Under the pieces are notes generated by a model. It was not told the origin of the DNA and did no database searches. It saw only the letters and a list, made by a program, of their open reading frames with translations. The position numbers and the translations under genes were made by a program. Source: Gracilaria gracilis (lineage: Eukaryota > Rhodophyta > Florideophyceae > Gracilariales > Gracilariaceae). From it: 64,000 nucleotides of DNA. Positions 1 through 12,184 of the stretch are shown piece by piece. Position 1 is the first letter of the stretch. Each line of letters begins with the position of its first letter. Location of the stretch: positions 186,001-250,000 of the forward strand of contig JARGSG010000018.1 of assembly GCA_030374805.1 (NCBI GenBank). The letters are read 5' to 3'.

Positions 1-151
1 CACAAAAGAACCGTTATCGGACTCGCTCTACCGTTCCTCATTGCACTCATTACACCCCAGCCAGACCCACCGCGGAGCGAAGACTCTAAAAATGGGGAGG
101 TGGTACGAAATTAGGAAGCGTGAGTCCGGACGGATCCTCGTATGAAGAAGA

Positions 152-1053
152 TTGGCCCAGCGCGCCCAAATCAGTTCTGAATACGAATCCGAACGGAAGG
201 AAGTCATTGAACGTCTCCAACCGTTTCAGGACATGTGGGACGGCCACTTGGGCAAAAGCTCTGCCGCCAAGCACCGTACACATTTGAAACAGGGCACAAA
301 GCCCATACTCCAAATGTCATACAGAGCAGGACCCGCACGGAGAGACTTAGAACGCACGGACGTGACAAAGCAACTGGCAGCGGGAGTTATTGAACCCTCG
401 TCGGCAGAATGAGCCAGCCCGGTGGTATTCGCCCAGAAGAAGGACGGAAGCCTCCGCTACTGTGTCGACTAACGACGCCTGAACGCTGTGACCGCACAGG
501 ATACCTACCCGTTGCCACGCATGGACGAGTGCATTGACTCACTCGGAGACGCACGAATATTCTCCGCACTGGACGCCAACAGTGCGTACTGGCAAACTGA
601 AGGAGACGAGTCCTACCGGGACGAGACTACATTCACGTCTCACATGGGCCTTTACCGATACGTACGCATGCCATTCGGACTCAAGAACGCACCGTCTACG
701 TTCCAGCGCGCTCTTGACATCATTCTATCCCGAGTCAAGTGGCAGTACGATCTGATATACTTGGACGATGTGATCATCTATTCCCGAACGGTCAAGTAAC
801 ACTACGAGCACGTATGGACTATACTACAAATGCTCCGCACGGCTGGAATTACTCTACGACTGGACAAGTGCCACTTTTTCAGCGGCACAGTAAACTACTT
901 GGGACACATCATCCCCCCGGGGAAACTGAAAGTGTCTACTAGAACACAGGACGCTATTAAGCAGGCCAAGCCCCCAAGAAACCAGACGGAGCTCCGGCCG
1001 TTCTTGGGACTTTGCAACGTCTTCGGAAATTTCGTCCCCAATTTCTAACGAAA
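152..1053 (+). pseudogene. gypsy copy 1 pol, protease/RT part (fossil)
   Basis: This is the end of the protease-RT linker and the reverse transcriptase of the gypsy element, matching the pol reading at about 54590-53640 on the - strand of the younger copy. The RT signature YLDDVIIYSR and the preceding fingers/palm blocks are recognisable. The homology stops at the TIR of the inserted cargo transposon and resumes after 20249. It is a broken fossil with several breaks. Confidence 0.8.
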
Positions 1054-1055
1054 TA

Positions 1056-1072
1056 CGTCTGTGTTCTGCAAA
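1056..1072 (+). repeat. Left terminal inverted repeat of cargo transposon 1
   Basis: CGTCTGTGTTCTGCAAA is the exact reverse complement of 20231-20247. It abuts the point where gypsy homology ends. It shares a core (GTGTTCT, then AATGCT three bases on) with the TIRs of cargo transposon 2. Confidence 0.9.
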
Positions 1073-1849
1073 TGCTGGTTTCTGGCGAGGGTCGCGCAGA
1101 ATTTGGCAAGGGCCGTCCAGTAAATGTTTTGGAAAATTTCCTTGTTCTGCTTTTCCAAATTTTGCAGAAAATTGCTTGGGTCGCCCAGTATTGGTCCGCA
1201 GGAACTACTCCGTGGTATTCCGGTCGCGCTAGTTTGCTCTGCCAGGATTAACTGCGCAGTTTTCCACCAAGTGCAGTTCCAGTTTCCACATTGGGTGCAC
1301 ATTAAACGTGTCAATAAGTGGAATACTCGCATCCACCGTATGGAATAGTAGCGCTAGTTCCGATGCTTCCTATTCAACCAGAGTTTCCTCTATTTTTATC
1401 TATTCATCTATCTGCTGCCTATCGCAATCGCTATTCTAATCCTTATTCACTACATTGGCAGATCTCTATTCAATGGCATCGGCGAGCGTCAACTTCGCCA
1501 GGTTCATGCTCGCCAGCACCATGGAACGGCGCTCTGCGCGAGCATTTTCGCAGAGCATGCGAGCCCACTTGCGAACTGCACTACCGCCATGAGGCGAAGC
1601 GCCTCATGTCGATACTGTACAACTCGTTTCGTGCGCCGCCTGTCAGTTCGTTCATCGCACGGAGCGCTCACCGCCTCGAAAACGTTCCAAATTAGTTTTA
1701 CCTGTTTTGGAAAGGGAAAGGAAGCGAGTTGTCAGTATTCCGAATCTGGAGTGTAGTGTATTACTCTTGTGAGAAACGTACCGCATATCAGAGTGCTTTC
1801 TGTGTGTCAGAAAAGAAGTCAGTAGTACCACCATGAGCTCCCTGTCTTC
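1073..1849. other. Left subterminal region of cargo transposon 1
   Basis: No gene is visible. The first 300 bp contain short repeated motifs such as CCCAGTATT, GGTATTCC and GTGGAATAC in both orientations, also found near the right end. A short frame at about 1832-1933 (MSSLSSTAKKMKQQVK) is Lys/Gln-rich but too short to call as a gene. Confidence 0.5.
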
Positions 1850-3305
1850 AACGGCTAAGAAAATGAAACAGCAAGTTAAATTACTGAAAAACGCAGTTCC
1901 AGACAGAGTAGATCAACAAGACGCACCAAGAACATGAACGCATTCAAGAGATTGAGGCACCGTTGACCACTGGTCATCCCCATATTCTTCTAGTCGCCAC
2001 ACGGGCACCATAAGAAACAGTCCTTTACCTGTTAAGAAATGAAATGATTGAAAACATGTCAGAATCAAACCAAGAAGAAACCATCACGCCATGAAAACAC
2101 AGCCAACTTCCCATTAAGAATAATTCATTCTGCCGCGTAGGCGTAACGCAAGTGCCCACTATTAGACCAACGTCGTATGCAATCGCATCGAAATCGCTTA
2201 CCTGTGAATCAATAAAATGCCGCTTCAAATGTCAGAAACAAAGCAGAAAGTGACAAATCTCGCAACTTTATAATCAAGCTTAAACTTAACGCACGCTATT
2301 AAGTTTGATATCATTATACATATTTAATGCTATGGGCATAACAAACATTTAACTGTAATTTCTAAATAATGGCGATAATGGAAAAATAATAAAAAAATCT
2401 ACTGACTGAAAAATACAAAAAACTGTTTTAAACAAGCCATCATCAATGCAAATAATGCTACAGCTTCAGTTAATGCAAATCCTAAAGTAGCTTTCCCAAA
2501 GTTTAAACTTACCATGACGCAGTCTTCTGTACGAAACCATTCTGCATCGTGCCACATTCCTCGCGCTCTCCAACAACAGTACCTGTGTTCAACGGCGAAG
2601 AAGATAGAATAACAAGTTAGAATACGTAGCGTTTCCCAGCAGAGTAGATCAATATGACGCACCAAGAACATGAACGCATTCCAGAGATTGAGGCACTGCG
2701 ACTACAGGAGTATGCGGATGGTCAACGGTGCCACCATAACGGTGCCACCGTTGACCATCCACATAATCGTATAGTCGCATCGCAAAACCGGCTTCATAAG
2801 AAACAATCCTTTACCTGTTTAGCAATGAAATGATGAAGAGCATGTCAGAATCAGGCCAAAGAGAAACCATCCCCCAATGAAAACATATCGAACTTACCAT
2901 TGAGAAATACTCGTTCGGCCACGTATCCGTAACGCACTCGCTGACCATTAGACTATGCGCAGATGCACATAAAGAAACTTTTACTTGTGAACCAACACAA
3001 TGCCGCTTAAAATGTCAGAAACAGAACAGAACGTGACTAACCTCGCTTTCCCAAAGTTTAAACTTATCATTACGAATTCTTCAGTAAGAAGCCATTCCGC
3101 ATCGTGGCACATTCGACGCGCTCTCCAACGGCAGTACCTGTGTTCAACAGCGAAGAAGATAAAACAACAATATTAGAATAATTAGCGTTTCCCAGCAGAG
3201 TAGATAAATGTGACGGACCAAGAACATGAACGCATTCAAGAGATTGAGGCACCGTTGACCATCCGCCTCTTCGCATAGTCGCAAAACGGGCATCATAAGA
3301 AGAAC
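1850..3305. repeat. Three direct repeats of about 560 bp upstream of the transposase
   Basis: The block at 2485-3043 is repeated from 3044 to about 3305, and more divergently at 1850-2270. Shared landmarks are the AAGAAGATA..AACAA stretch, GAGTAGAT, CACCAAGAACATGAACGCATTC, the CCTTTACCTGTT stretch and AATGCCGCTT. A 45-bp near-perfect palindrome at 2716-2760 (arms GGATGGTCAACGGTG) lies in the middle copy only. No coding potential is seen. Tandem subterminal repeats of this kind are common in CMC-type transposons. Confidence 0.7.
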
Positions 3306-3876
3306 CCAAACGTCGGCACCCCACCAAAAGGAGACTCTCCGAAACGGTTCGTTCAACTTCCGAATCGCATGACGAATCGTTTCGGAAGGCAAAAATCATG
3401 GTTTGCGCGCACGAGACCCCCAACTAAACGGAGCAAATATCGCCTTCGTTGAAGCGCAATGGCAAATCGTAGTCAGCTTCGGATGCAAAATGGAGAGAAA
3501 GTCACTTTTAAACGTACCAGAAGCCAGTGATCTACATCAGTATCAACTGGGAAGCTGGCCCGGACGAAGATCCCAGTTCATGGAGGAGGCGAGGCAAGAG
3601 AGAATTTTACCCGTCGTCGGCCGAGATCGGACAGGTGTACAGATGTATCATTGTCAATCCATAGAATTATTTTCAGTGGTGGATAACCACGGTTGAACCC
3701 AGGAGTCAAGGTCGACGTGTCCATTTGTTCCCCTTTTGAACGAAAGCACGTGATTTGAAATCAAATATGTTCTCCACTCCTTCCCCTGTCCTCAGCACCC
3801 TCTCCACCGCCTTTCCGTCTTCCGCTTCCCTTCCGTCCTTGTTCCCTTCCTCTTCTCTCACCCCTTTCTCTCCATT
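3306..3876. other. Transposase leader region
   Basis: There is no convincing gene here. From 3770 the + strand becomes pyrimidine-rich (CT-rich) up to the first transposase ATG at 3877, which suits a leader or promoter-proximal tract. Confidence 0.4.
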
Positions 3877-6686
3877 ATGGTTTACTACTGCAGTCACAAG
3901 CAACGCGGTTGTCCGTTCATGGCACGAGGTGTGTTGTCGCTTCAGAGAAACGTCAGTCAGTGTCCTCACCGTCAGAAAGCCGTATCAGACGGTCAGCACA
4001 GCATTCGACGTAGCAAACGTTTCAAGTTATCTCCCCCACCTCCAAACGCTTCTTCTTCGGAAATCGTTACAGCTCCCTGCCGTATTGCCGAGTCTTTCTC
4101 TCCCAAAGAAATGGAGGTCTCCGTTCCACTGCAACCTCCTGAACCAGACCGAGTTGAGTAGAGTTCAAAACCTCCGTCACCCTCTCCCCCACCCTTTGAA
4201 ACCTCAATTGGGAAGGGCTCTACTCCTCCACCTTCCAAAGAGTCGCTCGGCGCTCTTCACATAGATTATCTTACCGTCTGTCTGGCTTCTGTGGCCTCCA
4301 ACCTTGGTCAACGTGAAGCAGACGAGCTCCATGGTCTTCTTCGGAACCCCCGCTTCTCGTAGAAGCGCTTCAACGAAACCATCACCAGTTCCAAGCGCTG
4401 TACCGAACTCAAGAATACTATTTTCGAACGATATGCTTCCGATGATGGATTCAAGCGAACCTTTATCTCCCTACAAGGATGTAAGTTCAGCGCCACCCTC
4501 TACACGAGAGACCCAATTGAGACCCTACTCAAGCAGCTCCAGTTGGCTAACAGCGAAAACACCTTCTTCCATCCTATCCCCCAGACCCACTCCACGAAAA
4601 TTTCTCATCCCATGTCCGGAACTCTCGCAAGAGACGCCACCTCCAAGCATAAGGAAGTGGTCATGGGCTCCCTGGATACTAAAATAGTTTGGCATACTCA
4701 AGAAATAAGTTTCAGTGAATCTTTCGTAGGTCTTCTGCAGGTATATACCGATAAGTCGTCAACAACTCTAAAGAAAACTTCCGTCACCGCCTATCCCCCT
4801 CACCTCGTTTTCCTCAATTTCTCCGTCGATCTACGCTGCAAATGTATCCGCGAGGACCTCACAGTAGTTGCGTACTTCCCTACAGCTCTGGAGGAAGTTT
4901 CTTCGTCGCATGCAGATGCCATGCTCTTCGTCTCCAACAAATCTCTCCGCGATGCGAGGATGCAGATTCTCCATCCCTCCCTTCGTCGTATTCTAGAGCC
5001 TATTCTAAACCTTGCATTTAAAGGAATTGAGTTCACCGGGAAAGACAAGGTTCGTCGGGTATGCCATCCACTGTTGGCAAGTTACTGCGAAGACATACCT
5101 GAAGCAAAGGATATTCTGTATATTATTCATGGCACAAAAACGGGACGCCGCACCTGTCACAGATGCCAAGTGCCACGCTCCTCTCTATCCAGTGATGTGC
5201 CTACCTCTTTCTCGTTGCGCACACAAGACCATACGAAACGACTAAGGGAAACATATTCCGCAGTCTTGAAAAATGCAGAGCAAGAAGACCTTGGACGACC
5301 TCCCCGTCGATCAAGAGATAGAAGAGCTCAGGCAGATTCTCTGATGCGCTCCAACTCCGTATCTCTTACCCCATCTTTTCTAGAAAGCCCGTTCATCCTT
5401 CGTCTGATCCCAGGATTATCTCCTTACAGCCTCTTTTCCTCCGAACCGTTGCACAACCTTCATCTTGGCATATCGAAACTCATTAGAACAGCCACCATTG
5501 AGCGACTTCAGTCACACACGCTGTCAACCACCATAGGAGCATCTGTACCGCGCTCGTTCCGAACAATTCGAACGCAACTTCTAAACCATGCAAACGCCAT
5601 CCTCGCCGCCATGGAAAGGGACTTCCCCGCTAGAGGCCTGCACATAGACTTTTCTACGCAAGAAAAAGGCAAGTCTCTCAACGGTATACTCAACAACAAA
5701 GGTCTACGCGAAATGCTGGAGGCAAAACACTACAAAGAACTGGACATGGTTTTCCCATTCATAGGCGCTTTCTTTGATACATGTTTTGGAAAACATGAAA
5801 CAGCACCTATCACAACCATCTTCACACAATACTCAGACTTGGTCGGCGCCATTTGAGGTACAATCGAGAACCACACTGGAAGGAAAGCTCTCTTTCAGCT
5901 CTCCAGGCCCAGATTAAAGCCTTCAAACGATGTAAGACCAGAACATTAGCCGACTTCCACCCCTTTAGACTTGGAACGTTGAAGTTTCATCTTCTTGACC
6001 ATCTCGTCGAGGATATCAGACGTCTCGGAGGTATCCAATACTATGATGCAGGGATATATGAGCATGCCCACCTCTTATTTAAAAGGCATTATCGGCGAAC
6101 GTGGAGGAGAACGGCCACGGCTGTAGAGGAAACCATTCGCTCTATTGATCATGAAAATGTGAAAAAGAAATGGATTGGTGATAATCTCGGAGAAGGCAGG
6201 TCACGCGCCCCATACGCTTACCAAATTCCTTCTATTCAACTTCCTCGATTTACGAAGAGGGGTCATTCGATAACCATGGGACAACTTCGACACTACGTGA
6301 GGCGGCTCTCCACATCTTCACTGACGCTATCTGATATTAAAAAGGACGTCCAGGATAATGATACAATCTCCATTCTAGACCAAATTGGGGAACAAGCACC
6401 TCCACCGTTCCTCAGCCTGGTTGAGGAGACGCTCGAAGATAAATCCATATCCCACTTTCCGGAGAAGATCAGGATAACACTCGTGAACTTAGCAGTGGTA
6501 AGAGGTGGTATGGTTCCCGTTCTACGACATTTTGAGGCCTCGTCCAATTCTATCGTCCTAGGTAGAAACAAGTACCCTGTCAACCAAAGGGTGTTTTCCT
6601 CTCCAGCTTTCGAACCGATCAGGAAGCCAAATTCTCGACCATCTTGGTCAAAGGAGAACAAGGTGCAACATGGGTTGCTCAAGTAG
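3877..6686 (+). pseudogene. KDZ/Plavaka-like (CMC-type) transposase, disrupted
   Basis: This is the likely mobility protein of cargo transposon 1, about 935 codons. The N-terminus has a Cys/His cluster (YYCSHKQRGC .. QCPHR) and a Pro/Ser-rich linker. A zinc-ribbon-like CHRC follows at about 5152, then EPLHNLHLGISK at about 5446 where CMC transposases usually have DxxH. KFHLLDHLVEDIRRLGG .. YEHAHLLFKRHYRRTWRR at about 5980-6110 matches the YNTE-E-x-x-H block of Plavaka/KDZ enzymes. In-frame TAG codons lie at 4159 and 4360, and the frame shifts by one base near 5850, so a single unbroken product is not made by standard decoding. A partial homologue lies at 34640-33178 (-). It is convergent with coiled-coil gene 1. 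Family assignment rests on motif resemblance only. Confidence 0.72.
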
Positions 6687-7093
6687 TCGCTCTTGTTCGT
6701 GTGTCTGTTCTCGAATACTCGGGCCCTGTTCCAGAAGTGGCATTTGTCGGTATTTTGAGGTATTGCCTCCCGCAACAGCCTTTTACAATGTTTTGCAATG
6801 CATATCTTTACGTTGGGCTACAAGTGATGAAGAGAATCACACTGTGCCCTTCCCTGCCCATTAAAACTAAAGAGCTCAGAACACCTCACCCCTTGGTATG
6901 GGATGGTTCCGGGCTCAGCAATACAGGGAACAGTACATATAGTTCGTTCTAATTATCCAGCCCAGCCATTTTCTCCTACACTCCAATGGTTTCAAAATCG
7001 ATTCTACATCAATAGATTTTATCATGAGGCTGTTCAAAACCCAACTAAACCTGAAGAACCCCGTATAGAAGTAGAACAGTAAACGATTTCCAA
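6687..7093. other. Convergent intergenic region
   Basis: This 407-bp gap lies between the 3' ends of the transposase (+) and coiled-coil gene 1 (-). Only chance frames are present. Both transcripts would end here; no terminator motif can be assigned. Confidence 0.4.
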
Positions 7094-9361
7094 TCATTCT
7101 TCTTCTTTATTGTCACCACGTTGCAATCCTCTCCCCACTGGTGTGCTACTTCCAAAATCGATCTCTTTGAAATCCATGTCCCTTTCCTCACACTCTCCGA
7201 CAAAACAATCTGTAACAGACCCCAATCTCCTGCTCACATTCTCAACGAAGAAACGTTCACGCAACGTTAGGTATATCTGGCCGCTCGATGGCATTCGAAA
7301 CGCTATCGTAGCCCCCCTCATATCATTCCCCAACACTCCAGTCCATTCATGTGCTGCACTCCCATAGTGATGGAACTCGTTGGAATGACCTCTCTGTACA
7401 TGTTGCCGCACATCTTCCAACAACTCTTTCAAACAGAGAGGTAATAACTCCGCATACTTCTTCGCGAACTGTTTCTGCCTTTTCCCACCTCTCGGAGATT
7501 GAGCAGTAACAAGAGTGACAACCGTCAGAATCCAGACGTCTAAACGTGCAAGTGTGAGTATCTTGCCATCCACTAATGTCCCTTCCTCTTTATCCTCAAC
7601 ATCATATCCAATGAACTCCTTCAACACTTCTACGCCTACGGTGTTTCTGAAGAACCAGTCCTGGTCGTTCGTATCCATTTCATCCCCGTCATTCTCAGCC
7701 TTCGAGTACTTCACACGATCAAGTGGAGCTTTCCTCCACCATGACGTGGTGGGGGTTCCATTCGCACCAAGTCGCAAGATGTTCTCTTGTGCTTCCCTCA
7801 GCTGCTGTTCAACTTCACCGGCATTTTCTTCCACCACTTTCGTTCTTCTCCATATTAGATCATAACCCAACAACAAAAACAATTTATCCCTTGTATTTCT
7901 CTTTCGCACCCCCACAACATCACTCAATGTCTGCTTCATTCTCTGCCTTAGACACATATCCGCACACATTCCTAATGTGCATCTTTCTGTGAGAGAGGTC
8001 TGTCTAATTCCTTCCCAACTCACTTCTTTCAACTCACTCTGTACCATAATCGTCAGCAGCGCATCCGCACCCCCTTCAACAGATGGTGTGAACATACCGA
8101 AACTGGCGAGGAGCTCCACAGAATTCTTGGGAACCATCGCGACACCATCCCCATCGTTCCCAATTATCCCTTCTCCATTCTCCGTCGCTACCTCCAATTT
8201 CTCAGCTCGATTGATCCAATTCCTTGAAGGTTTCTCACCTTCAAAACACAGTTCACTGATCTCTCTCGTCGCCCACGTCAACATATTGTGATACAATCCT
8301 CGTGAAACTCCTTGAACCGCATCGCTAACAGCGATTCGATGCTTCTTTCGTCCGATTCGTCCGGGTTCACCGGTACGGGAAGTGTTACTGCCCTCCTGCT
8401 TCAATGCTCCACGTAAACATTCAATCACCAGTTCTTTCTCGTCAAGCTTAGGCTTCAAGGCTGTGCTCTGCTCTTGCGCAACCTTCACAAGGATTCCCCG
8501 TATCATCAAATCCTCCTCCAATTTCTTCACCTTTGCTTTTAAGCTATTGATTTCTTTCAGCAAATCTTTATGGTGTCCAGAAGACGTGATTTCTTTCTCG
8601 ACAGTTCCCCTGTGTTCTTCCTCCTCCTCCTTCACTTCATGTACCTCCCTTGTTCCGTGTACTCCAGTAGAGGTTAAAGTCCTCTTTACTGCCCGATATA
8701 CTGGAGTTATTTCATCCCCTGCACTATCCGCATTGTCCAAAGTGTCAGCCACACGCCGCCCAGAGTTCTCCTCTCTGAGCCTTTTTCGCCCCGACAAGTT
8801 CGAGTTCCGAGGGTTTCCCCTTCTCACACCCTGTGTGCCGACCCTTCGGGGCTTCAATGCAGCTGTAGATGCCCTTCGCGTCGAAAATGGTGATGGCTGT
8901 GGAATGGTTGTGGGATCGCCCACACTCCGTTGTAGGTCTCTTGCAGTGGGACTACTTTCCAGTTCAGACACACGGACATGCTCTTGCTCCTCTTCTGAAA
9001 CTCGAACCTTTTTCACAATATCCCTTGTCAACGAAGCTGCCAGTTCTCGAGCTTTCGGAACGGGTACAATACCTTCGAAGTTGGGATTTCGCTCAACGTT
9101 GCCACTGGATTGCGTTGGGGAGCTCGGCAATGGCCTGCTTTGACGTACATCGCTCGTGTTCGCAGAGGTATCTTTGCGGCGAAAATAGCGGTGACCAACG
9201 GTGGGATTAGGCCCATGGTTGGCCTTCGCTGCAGGTGAGTGACGTGGCGTTGTTTTAGCAGCCACTCGTGTTGAACCTCTGTTATCCTCACCAAGTTTCT
9301 TCTTCTTTCCTACAGGCTTCTTGCGTGGCTGTATGCCCCGCGTTCTTGCCTTCTCCACCAT
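7094..9361 (-). CDS. Coiled-coil protein 1, conserved partner of the transposase
   Basis: An intact frame of about 755 codons, taken from the first in-frame ATG (9361; a TTG further upstream also stays open), ending in TGA. The N-terminal third is basic and Ser/Pro-rich (KKPVGKKKKLG near the start, likely nuclear). An acidic stretch (KEEEEEH) and a heptad-rich coiled coil follow at roughly residues 250-330. A globular C-terminal half contains the block CLRQRMKQTLSDVVGVRK. No known family is recognised. A degenerate homologue (31217-33040, +) lies beside the transposase remnant of cargo transposon 2 in the same tail-to-tail arrangement. It is therefore an element gene rather than a host passenger. 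It might be an accessory transposition or DNA-binding factor, which is an inference. The + strand frame at 8382-9143 is its antisense shadow. Confidence 0.8.
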   Translation of the reverse strand: MVEKARTRGIQPRKKPVGKKKKLGEDNRGSTRVAAKTTPRHSPAAKANHGPNPTVGHRYFRRKDTSANTSDVRQSRPLPSSPTQSSGNVERNPNFEGIVPVPKARELAASLTRDIVKKVRVSEEEQEHVRVSELESSPTARDLQRSVGDPTTIPQPSPFSTRRASTAALKPRRVGTQGVRRGNPRNSNLSGRKRLREENSGRRVADTLDNADSAGDEITPVYRAVKRTLTSTGVHGTREVHEVKEEEEEHRGTVEKEITSSGHHKDLLKEINSLKAKVKKLEEDLMIRGILVKVAQEQSTALKPKLDEKELVIECLRGALKQEGSNTSRTGEPGRIGRKKHRIAVSDAVQGVSRGLYHNMLTWATREISELCFEGEKPSRNWINRAEKLEVATENGEGIIGNDGDGVAMVPKNSVELLASFGMFTPSVEGGADALLTIMVQSELKEVSWEGIRQTSLTERCTLGMCADMCLRQRMKQTLSDVVGVRKRNTRDKLFLLLGYDLIWRRTKVVEENAGEVEQQLREAQENILRLGANGTPTTSWWRKAPLDRVKYSKAENDGDEMDTNDQDWFFRNTVGVEVLKEFIGYDVEDKEEGTLVDGKILTLARLDVWILTVVTLVTAQSPRGGKRQKQFAKKYAELLPLCLKELLEDVRQHVQRGHSNEFHHYGSAAHEWTGVLGNDMRGATIAFRMPSSGQIYLTLRERFFVENVSRRLGSVTDCFVGECEERDMDFKEIDFGSSTPVGRGLQRGDNKEEE

Positions 9362-9581
9362 GTTGTTAATTGGTACCAATGCCCAAGTTGAGGAAAGGGA
9401 ACACGGAAGACAAAGAGATTGGAGATTAAAGGGGATTCGGAGAACGGTGTGAGAGTGCGAGGAGGGTTGGACACGGAAGGGAGTATGATGATTGGAATAG
9501 CGGAATCAATAACGGTCAGTTTACAGAACCTGTGTAAATCATTGGACACTAAAAATCGTGCAGCTACACAAAGGAAGTTGC

Positions 9582-12124
9582 CTATTGACCTCGCAACCAC
9601 CCATCGTCCTCAGCGGGATCACGAGTGAGAGCCCAGTCCCAATTGTACTCCGCACCATAACTGAAATAGAGCTCCTCACCAACTTCTATATGTCTCTTAG
9701 CCGTAACTCGAAGAAGTATATACTTCATAAGTTCGGACTTCGACTGTATGACGGGTTTGGTCTCACGAATTATCACATTTGGGCTTCGCTTCCTTTCGGA
9801 CCTGGGCAGTGCTAGGTCCTCATCTCCAGCATGGTATCCAGCATCGTTAATATAGCCTGCTATACAAAAAGGAGCGGGGACAATATATACCTCTCTCTCT
9901 TTCGAACCTCGCTCTTCACCAGGCCGGTTCTTCAAGCTTAGAAACTCTCGGCCTCCTACAGTCACCATCATGGAGAATAACTTGTATCTCCAAGGGGTAG
10001 TCCCAAGAATTCCCGATCCGTACTTCGTGTGCCTCTCGGTTCTACCAGAGAGATCTGAATACACCAGAGTCCCGCAGAAGTAGCAAAAGGTCTCACCTTC
10101 GGATATCATGCCCGTAGTGAACACACCTCTGCCAACCTTAGAGAGCTTGATGTGAGATGGACCAATTCGTAGACGGTATCTCCTTGCATCAACAACCAGA
10201 AGGGTATACGGAGACATAATATGCAGTGCACCTCGATACGAAGAGCTCCATTCATCCATATTCTTATCCACACATTCGTGTACGAGTCCGGGTGCCACAC
10301 AAAAACCCTCCACGAATTTTAGGATGTGACGAGGGAGCGTCTGATAAGGTGGATACCCCGGTGGGGCAGTCCATTCCGCCCGTGTCCTTTTATAAGCTGT
10401 TAGGACACGGTCGTAGACTTTGGATGCCGCATCCACCACTTTTTGATCCAGGACGACGTCTGTGGCGCCATCGTGAAGAATCTGGCAGAAAGCCAGGGTC
10501 GCGGAGGCTTTCGCATGAGTAAAGCATGCTTCGTCCTTCTCACAGCCCAGGAACTTTCTGCTTTCAGGGAGTAAAACACAGGCCACTCCAGTCGAGAAGA
10601 TTCCGGAAAAGAAGTCCACAACGAGGTCGGCGGGCTTCGTAAAACGAGCAATCAACTCGCCCATGAATGTTCTTGCCTTCTGCTCCGGTCGAATTAACTG
10701 GCTCGTGAATGTGGAACTGCCTTTTTCCTTCACTCTCCATACCAACCCTTCCTCTCTTCCAGGTTTAGGGACATTATCGAGGACAATCTTCGTGACTGGG
10801 AAACTGCTCGGTACTATTCCAGCAGGGGCCAACGGAGTCATACTGGCCTGTTCTTGGCTCGAGAGCCCAAGTTTGACTCCATGTATGGCATACTCCGTCA
10901 GTGGTTTTAATCCCACCTTCTTCGACGGATACCAGTTGAAGTTAGCGGCATCACGAATGAATACCATCGGATGAGCGTCAACCCGGAACGCTGGTTTGTT
11001 CTGATTCTGGTGACACGGTGTCTCAAGTAGAATCTTGAACCATTGGGGGAACTGCTCCATGCTGCAGAATATGATGAAATGACCGCCCGGACGAAGCACC
11101 GAATCAGTGGCTTCTGCAGCATCGATCATATCCTCTTCAGTCAACACATCATGTCCACTGTTTTGCTTAGCCCTCTTTCTCCGTGTATTGAAGGGGGGTC
11201 CGTAAGCACCAGTTGCGCTTCTCCCCATTCAATAGCGCTCTTCACACCCAGAGTCTGGTGTGTCACACCAAGGCTTTTCATTTCGCAATTATATGCTGCG
11301 ATGTACGACTTTTTGAATCCTTCCCACACCGTGTTCATTAAGCTCTTCAGCACATTAGGCATCCCTTTTATAGGTGGTTCGGTTCCTGTGTCACTTACAC
11401 TATATCCAACAGCCTGTGTTCCCGATGGTCTCGGAGACTCGAAATCATCATCATCAGAGCTTAGGAGGTTGACAATTTCGTCAGTACTGCTAGTAGGTTT
11501 CCGTAACGAGCTCTCCCCAGGGCCCTAGAGCACACACACCTCATAACCCACGGACTGTCTCTTGCGCTGTATGGGTTCCCATAAAGTATCCGAGAGCTTA
11601 TCGAATCTTTCCGGTAGTTTCTCATCTCTTTTGTGGTTGGGATTCTCAGCCCTACTGTGCATATCTGGTCTCATCTGGTCAAACATGATCCACTCCCCGA
11701 TACGCTTCGGCTCCATCTCATACAGACAATTGTGCGTGCATATAGTTTCTATATCATTCAGAAACTCTGCAGCTAAAAGTCGGAGATTTCCATCCAGTTC
11801 ATTATCTAGAGATTGTGGAAACCCTCCGATGTCTGGTTGTGGAACTACACCGCTCTCTATACGTGTACTTTGCGATGGAGGAGCGTATCCATCTTCTCGA
11901 GATTTAAGAACCCGGTACGTTAACGACTGCAAGTCCATAAATATATAAGGACGGAGCATATCGTCAGTATTAGGATACCCGATGAACCTCGCGAAGATAT
12001 CCCAGGCATAAACAACCTCACAAACTGCGAACACGAGTCGATCACAATTGCTCTTCTCGAAGGACGTCAAGCTTTGTATGTACGGAGAGCCTTTGATTCC
12101 CTCCAAAGCACGTCTCCTTTTCAA
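9582..12124 (-). pseudogene. Amino-methyltransferase fused to a SET domain, disrupted
   Basis: About 850 codons. The N-terminal 200 residues are of unknown family. After a Ser/Asp-rich linker comes a DNA-methyltransferase-like domain. Motif IV reads TDPPF (about 11205), followed by LRPGGHFIIFCS, and motif I-like DFFSGIFSTGVACVLL lies at about 10620 with FLGCEKD behind it. Motif IV before motif I is the beta-class order of N6-adenine/N4-cytosine enzymes. The C-terminus is a SET domain: KVGRGVFTTGMISEGETF, YINDAGYHAG and VGEELYFSYGAEYNW (about 9690-9640). The fusion could write both DNA and histone or protein methyl marks. It has an in-frame TAG at 11525, then a one-base shift in the C-run at the TDPP motif (about 11210). 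No ATG is found at the 5' end, so the start is unknown. It is divergent from the oxygenase gene. Confidence 0.72.
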
Positions 12125-12184
12125 TGGCCTTCTCTCGAAAGGACATCTGATCTTGCAGCTATTCTCCTTTCTTCCTTCTCATTC

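Noticed and set aside
8382-9143. + strand frame of 253 codons
   Set aside because: Antisense of coiled-coil gene 1; low-complexity Ser/Leu-rich composition and no motif.
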